This document shows positions 58,560-64,000 of a stretch of 64,000 nucleotides of DNA, piece by piece. Source of the stretch: Castanea sativa (lineage: Eukaryota > Streptophyta > Magnoliopsida > Fagales > Fagaceae). A model generated the notes under the pieces. It was not told the DNA's origin. It saw only the letters and a program-made list of their open reading frames with translations, and searched no databases. Location of the stretch: positions 82,342,001 through 82,406,000 of the forward strand of contig NC_134013.1 of NCBI RefSeq assembly GCF_040712315.1. Reading direction: 5' to 3'. Within the stretch, counting starts at the first letter, position 1. Each line of letters begins with the position of its first letter. The position numbers and the translations under genes are program-made.

Positions 58560-60629
58560 ATGGCTGAGGCATATCCAAAAAGAGAGGAATCAGTGAGTTC
58601 ACGAAGCAGGGAAGTAACCGTAAGTCTTCAGCAAGGAATAGGAAAGGGACATACCTCAGGGGTGGTGGAAGCACATTATAGTGGTCAGGGGGCTGAGCAA
58701 CGATCACCAACTGAAGGGCAGATGTCTCGCGATGATGTATTGCAACAAATGCAATCTGAGATAGCTTACTTACGCAAGTGCTTGGATAGTAGAAAACGGG
58801 GAAGGAAGAGTTATGCTTGTTCTTCTAGTGACAGTTCGGAAGCAAACCTTAGAGGAAATGAGCCCCCAGTATTTGAGCCTTTGTGCAGTGTGACCCGTGT
58901 CAGCGCGTCTTCGGGTGTTAGGACAAAGAAGCAGAAGGAGACGGAGATGCCAAGTAATGATGGGATATATCATGATGATGGAGGTGATGCAATGGGTAAG
59001 GCCCTGAGGCAGATTGCCAAATCCCCTTTTGTGACTAGGATAAATAGGGCAAAGCTACCTCGTAGGTTTTCTCAACCCATTTTTACTATGTATAATGGGA
59101 GGACTGACCCTGTAGAACACGTCAGTCATTTTAACCAAAAGATGACCGTTTACTCGAATAATGAGGCACTGATGTGCAGAGTTTTTCCCTCCAGTTTGGG
59201 GCCCGTAGCCATGAGGTGGTTTGATGCTCTGGCAGAAGGTTCCCTGAAGTCTTTTGAGGAGTTGACTAGGGCATTTGGAGCAAGGTTCATAACTTGTAGT
59301 AGGATTCCAAAACCCTTGGATGCTCTACTGTCTATGTCTATGAGGGAAGGCGAAACACTCAAAACCTACTCTGATCGATATTGGGAAATGTATAATGAAA
59401 TTGATGGAGATGTAGAGAATGTGGCCGTGAGAACCTTCAAGGTGGGGCTTCCCACGGAGCACGGGTTAAGGAAATCCTTGACAATGAAGGCCGCGGTAGA
59501 TATGCGCCAGCTCATGGACCGAATAGATAAGTATAAACGGGTAGAGGAAGACCAGATGCAAAGCAAAGGAAAAATGAAAGTGTATCCGGAGAGGAAAGAC
59601 CTTCGGGGAGGGGGGTTCCAAGGTAGCCGGCCTAAACGAGACTTTTCAAGCCACCCGATGACCGCCGAAACTCCTCTGATTAATTCATTATTCAAGGAAC
59701 CCGTGCATCACATATTGGAGAAAATTCGGCATGAACCATATTTTAGGCCACCCAATAAAATGAGTGGAGATGCATCCATGAGGAATCAAAACCTCCATTG
59801 CCATTATCATCAGGACAAGGGACACACCACGGAGGATTGCCGGACATTGCGCGATCATCTGAATCAATTGGTTAAAACGGGGAAGATCAATCACTTATTG
59901 GCTAAACCGGACGGGAAAGGGGGACAACAAGGCACTCGGAAATATGGGGGTTATGCTCCTCAACCATCTCTAGGCATTATTAACGTCATTCTGGCACAAC
60001 CGAGAGGAGAATTCGGGAAACCTTCTCGGGTCATGACCGTTCGAAACGGTTTTGGAAGCGAAGTCATGGAGGAAAGCAATCAAATAGTTAAAAGAATGAG
60101 GTTATCGGCGACGCCGGTATTGGGATTTTTTGATGAAGATAAAGAGGGCACGTATCAACCTCACGATGACGCATTGGTGGTAACGGTTCGTATCGGGGGG
60201 TATGATGTGAGATGAGTCTTGGTGGATGATGGAAGTGGTGCAGAAATCATGTATCCTGATCTATTCAATGGGTTAAAGTTGGGAGAAGAAAATTTGGAAA
60301 AATATGACTCCCCGTTGGTAGGCTTTGATGGAAAACAGGTAATTCCACGAGGAATGATTAAGTTACCTGTGCAGGTGGAAGGTTCCGAAGTACAGGTTAA
60401 CTTCATAGTTGTTTTGGCATACTCACCGTACACGGCCATTTTGGCCAGACCTTGGCTCCATGCAATGGAGGCAGTTTCATCTACTTTGCACGTAATGGTG
60501 AAATATCCTATGCGAGGAAATGTGGGAGTACTGCATGGTAGCCAGATGGTAGCCAGGCAATGTCTAACGTCTGCCACTATTCGAACAGGTCAAGGTTCAT
60601 TGGCTGGGGAGGTTCTGGAGACATCATAG
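58560..60629 (+). pseudogene. Gypsy element 2 gag-protease
   Basis: One open frame (58560-60215, 551 codons) covers the whole of gag (LPRRFSQPIFTMYNGRTDP, VFPSSLGPVAMRWF, CHYHQDKGHTTEDC) and the start of protease, without the stop seen between gag and protease in element 1. A TGA at 60213 falls where the family has a basic residue just before the protease active site. Reading continues with VDDGSGAEIMY (DDG in place of DQG) to ILARPWLHAMEAVSSTLH and a second stop at about 60629. Confidence 0.82.
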
Positions 60630-63600
60630 CAATTAAAGGTAATTGCTCGGGAAATCGGTGAAGTTGAGGATGGAGGTTCTGCCGAAGAGATAGACAAAGT
60701 ATTCATAGGGGAAGATAAAGAGAAATATTTTCAAGTGGGATGAAAGTTACCAATACTGGAAAGGGAGGAGCTGGTTCAATTCTTGCAGGATAACATTGAT
60801 GTTTTTGCATGGACGACCTATGACGTCCCGGGGATTGATCCAGAAGTCATTTGCCACCATTTGAATGTTAATCCCCATGCTACGCCGCGAAAGCAACCTC
60901 CTCGGCGGGCGTCATAAGAGCATGCGAAGGCAGTTAAGGAGGAGGTTAGCAAGCTAAAGCAAGCTGGGGCAATCAAGGAGATTTTTTATCCTGAGTGGTT
61001 GGCCAACACTGTAGTGGTAAAAAAGAAGAATGGCAAATGGAGAGTTTGTATTGACTTTACAGATCTAAATAAGGCATGTCCTAAGGACCCCTTCCCTATA
61101 CCCAGAATCGATCAATTGGTGGATGCAACTGTTGGGCACCCCCGAATGAGTTTCTTGGATGCATTCCAAGGTTATCATCAGATCCCTTTGTCACTAAATG
61201 ATCAGGAGAAGATGGCTTTTCGTGCCCCTAATGGCAATTACCATTACCGAGTGATGTCCTTTGGTCTTAAAAATGCAGGATCCACTTTCCAACGGATGGT
61301 GACCAGAATGTTTGATTCGCAGTTGGGGCGTAATATGGAAGCCTATATCAATGATATGGTAATTAAAAGTAAAAAGACGGGAGACCATTTGAAGGATTTA
61401 CATGAGACCTTCTCAGTTTTAAGAAAGTACAAGTTACGCTTGAATGCATCAAAGTGCTCTTTTGGAGTGGGCTCGGGAAAGTTTCTAGGGTATATGATAA
61501 CTCATCGGGGAATTGAAGTTAATCCCGACCAAATCAAGGCCATCTTAGGCTTGCATCCTCCTCGGAATCCTAAAGAATGCAGAAACTAGCTGGTATGGTT
61601 GCAGCATTGAATAGGTTCATATCCCGGTCCGCAGACAAGTGTCGTCCCTTTTATCGTCTTTTGCACAAGTGGAAAGATTTTCGGTGGACTAATGAGTGTA
61701 ACTTGGCTTTTGAGGATTTAAAGCAATACTTGACTAAACCCCCGATATTATCAAGACCAGAGAAGGAAGAAGTGTTGTATGCTTATCTAGCCGTTACAAA
61801 TCACGCTGTAAGTCTCGTCTTGATACGGAATGATGATGGGGTTCAAAAACCAATATACTATGTCAGCAAGTCCTTACAAGAAGCAGAACAACGATACCTA
61901 CCTTTAGAGAAAGCTCTTCTTGCCGTGGTACATGCAACGAGAAAATTGCCCCATTACTTTCAAGCTCACACCGTAGTGGTACTCACCCAGTTGCCCCTAC
62001 AAGCTATTATGAGGAAATCGGATTACACGGGTCGTGTGGCCAAGTGGGGAACCAAGCTTGGAGCCTATGATGTCAAATATATGCCTCGGACAGCTATCAA
62101 AGGGCAAATTCTTGCCAATTTCGTGGCCGAGTTCACAGAAGGTCAGATCAGCCAAGAAGATACCATGGTGACAGTGATGACCATCGGGATGGGAAACGTC
62201 ACTCCTTGGGAAGTCTATACGGATGGTGCGTCAAATCGAAAGGGAGCCGGGGTTGGAGTTGTGTTAATTACACCCGAAAAGTTAGTTATCGAAAAATCAT
62301 TGAGGCTGGGATTCTCAGCCACTAATAATGAGGCTGAATATGAAGCTCTCTTGGTGGGCGCCCAAATGGTTAAACACTTGGGAGGGAAGATAGTGAAGTT
62401 GTATTGTGATTCCAGACTAGTGGTAGGGCAAGTTAATGGAGAGTTTGAGGCAAGAGATGGAAGAATGAAGAGTTATCTGGAACGAGTCAAAGGGGTGTTA
62501 AGTTTGTTTGAAAGTTTCCAAGTACAACAAGTCCCAAGAGGACAGAACTCTCACGCTGATTCATTAGCAATGTTAGCCACATCACTGGGCTCAAAATTAC
62601 CACGGATGGTCATAGTTGAGGATTTACTGACCCTTAGCCTGACAAGCATCTCGGCGGTAAGGGTTCACAATATTCGTGTGGGCCCAAACTGGATGGACCC
62701 AATCATAGATTTCTTGCAGCAAGGAGTACTACCTGAAGATGGAACAGCGGCCGAGAAGGTACGAAGAAGTGCTCCCCGTTACTGGCTGTCAGAGGAGCAG
62801 AAGCTCTATAGTCGCTCCTACGCAGGGCCGTACCTGCTCTGCGTACATACTAAGGCTGTGGAACCCTTGTTGGAAGAATTGCACGAAGGGGTATGTGGGA
62901 GCCATACCGGAGGAAGATCGTTAGCTCACAGAGCCATGACTCAAGGGTATTGGTGGCCGAACATGCAGAAAACCACTCAAGAGTATGCCAAGAAATGTGA
63001 TCAGTGTCAGAGATATGCGCCAAACATTCATCAACCAGGAGGTACTTTAAATCCATTGTCCAGCCCATGGCCCTTTGCTAAGTGGGGTTTAGATATCGTT
63101 GGACCCTTTCCTCGGGCAGTTGGTAATAAGAGGTGGCTCATTGTCGGCACGGATTATTTCACGAAGTGGGTAGAAGCCGAACCGTTAGCTAACATCAGGG
63201 ATGTGGATGCAAAGAAATTCATTTGGAAGAATATCATAACTCGCTTTGGAGTCCCCCACACCTTGATTTCTAACAACGGGCTTCAATTTGATAGCAAGGC
63301 TTTCCGACGATATTGTGCAAGGATGGGAATAAGAAATGGATATTCAACACCGGCCTATCCTCAAGGAAATGGTCAGGCCGAAGCAACAAATAAGGTCATC
63401 TTGGCTGGGTTGAAGAAGCGTTTGGATGACGCTAAAGGATGCTGGGTAGAAGAATTGCCTCATGTATTATGGGCCTATCGCACTACGCCCCGAAGATTGA
63501 CAGGCGAGACACCCTTTTCAATGACGTATGGTATGGAAGCTATAATACCCTTAGAATCGGGTTTTCCCACCCTGAAATCCGACAGTATGACGATATGAGT

Positions 63601-63927
63601 AACCGTGACAGGATGCATGATTGTTTGAATACCATTGAGGAAAGAAGAGAAGTAGCCAGTGTGAAGATGGGTAGCTATCAGCAGAAACTCAAACAGACAT
63701 ACGACAAGGGAGTCAGGTCCAGGCCCTTAGTACCAGGTGATTTGGTGCTGAGAAAAGTAGTAGGGATAGCAAGAAATCCAACTTGGGGAAAATTGGGACC
63801 TAATTGGGAGGGGCCATATAAAATTACCTCATTAGTAGGTGTAGGGGCTTATCGTTTGGAAGATCTGGATGGGAGGGTGATTCCTCGTCCTTGGAATGTA
63901 AATAACTTACGACATTATTATTATTAA
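60630..63927 (+). pseudogene. Gypsy element 2 RT, dual RNase H and integrase (inactive)
   Basis: Stops at about 60741 and 60916 interrupt the entry to RT. RT (60999-61589) has FTDLNKACPKDPF and LDAFQGYHQIPL, but the catalytic box reads YINDMVI, so the first Asp of the pair is Asn. A frameshift near 61580 leads into a 673-codon frame (61577-63598): first RNase H without its opening Asp (YLAVTNHAVS), second RNase H with VYTDGASNRKG, NNEAEYEAL, LYCDSRLVVGQ and SHADSLA intact, then integrase with GLDIVGPFP but LISNNGLQF, where the second catalytic Asp is Asn, and NGQAEATNK. A further frameshift near 63597 moves the tail (GDLVLRKV, WGKLGPNWEGPYKI, RPWNVNNLRHYYY) into another frame ending at 63927. 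Confidence 0.85.
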
Positions 63928-64000
63928 GAAATGAATTTCCTTTTGTGCTAAAAATGTTGTTTTTTTGCTTTGTTTTCATTTGTATCAATCCCGCAGTTAT
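63928..64000 (+). other. Start of element 2 3' region
   Basis: T-rich sequence following the integrase stop. The window ends here. Confidence 0.5.

Larger units (their letters stand above)
57988..64000 (+). mobile_element. Ty3/gypsy element 2, Tat lineage (3' part off window)
   Basis: 5' LTR, primer site, gag, protease, RT, dual RNase H and integrase on the plus strand, in the same order as element 1 and alignable with it along the whole polyprotein. The window ends shortly after integrase, so the 3' region and LTR are unseen. Several stops, one frameshift in RT, one in integrase, and catalytic substitutions show it is dead. Confidence 0.88.

Noticed and set aside
1..64000. tRNA or rRNA genes
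   Set aside because: Only SINE-type box A/B remnants were seen; no cloverleaf or rRNA core sequence was recognised by eye. A tRNA scan would settle it.

Overview
The window is nuclear DNA of a woody eudicot. Evidence is AT-rich intergenic sequence, GT-AG introns, plant-specific DUF26 receptor kinases, and dense Ty1/copia, Ty3/gypsy (Tat-type), MULE, hAT, SINE and MITE repeats. The repeat style resembles Fagaceae (oak/chestnut), but that is an inference and no sequence here proves it.

Genes. From 88 to 10631 (minus) lies most of a plastid-targeted FAD/NAD(P)-binding oxidoreductase (PDE327-like). Ten exons are readable and the 3' end runs off the left edge. A small cluster of cysteine-rich receptor-like kinases (CRK2/3 type) follows on the plus strand: an intact copy (17282-20322), a wrecked copy (34736-37124) and a second intact copy (51750-54793). 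Their flanks are also paralogous, so the cluster grew by tandem segmental duplication and was then pushed apart by transposons.

Mobile DNA. Between CRK copies 1 and 2 sits a degenerate minus-strand copia composite (21630-32031). It consists of a truncated 5' leader, an LTR, a decayed pol and a second LTR. A 1.48-kb long-TIR MULE-like element sits in one LTR and a 2.4-kb solo LTR sits in the leader; the undisturbed partner copy supplies the empty site for both. Between CRK copies 2 and 3 lies an almost complete 11-kb Tat-type gypsy element on the minus strand (38874-49940). It has dual RNase H, an antisense spliced extra ORF with a coiled-coil tail, and a 151-bp tandem array. A second Tat-type element (57988 to the right edge, plus strand) has lost catalytic residues in RT and integrase. 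Smaller insertions include solo LTRs at 11522 and 55017, a 1.2-kb long-TIR element at 15565, MITEs, tRNA-derived SINEs and a decayed hAT-like element at 33633.

The genes do not form an operon-like system. The window is best read as a receptor-kinase tandem array shaped by nested transposition. The most unusual structures are the antisense ORF plus tandem-repeat module of the gypsy element, a probable GC-AG intron and a triplicated intron segment in the oxidoreductase gene, and insertions with sequence-defined empty sites.
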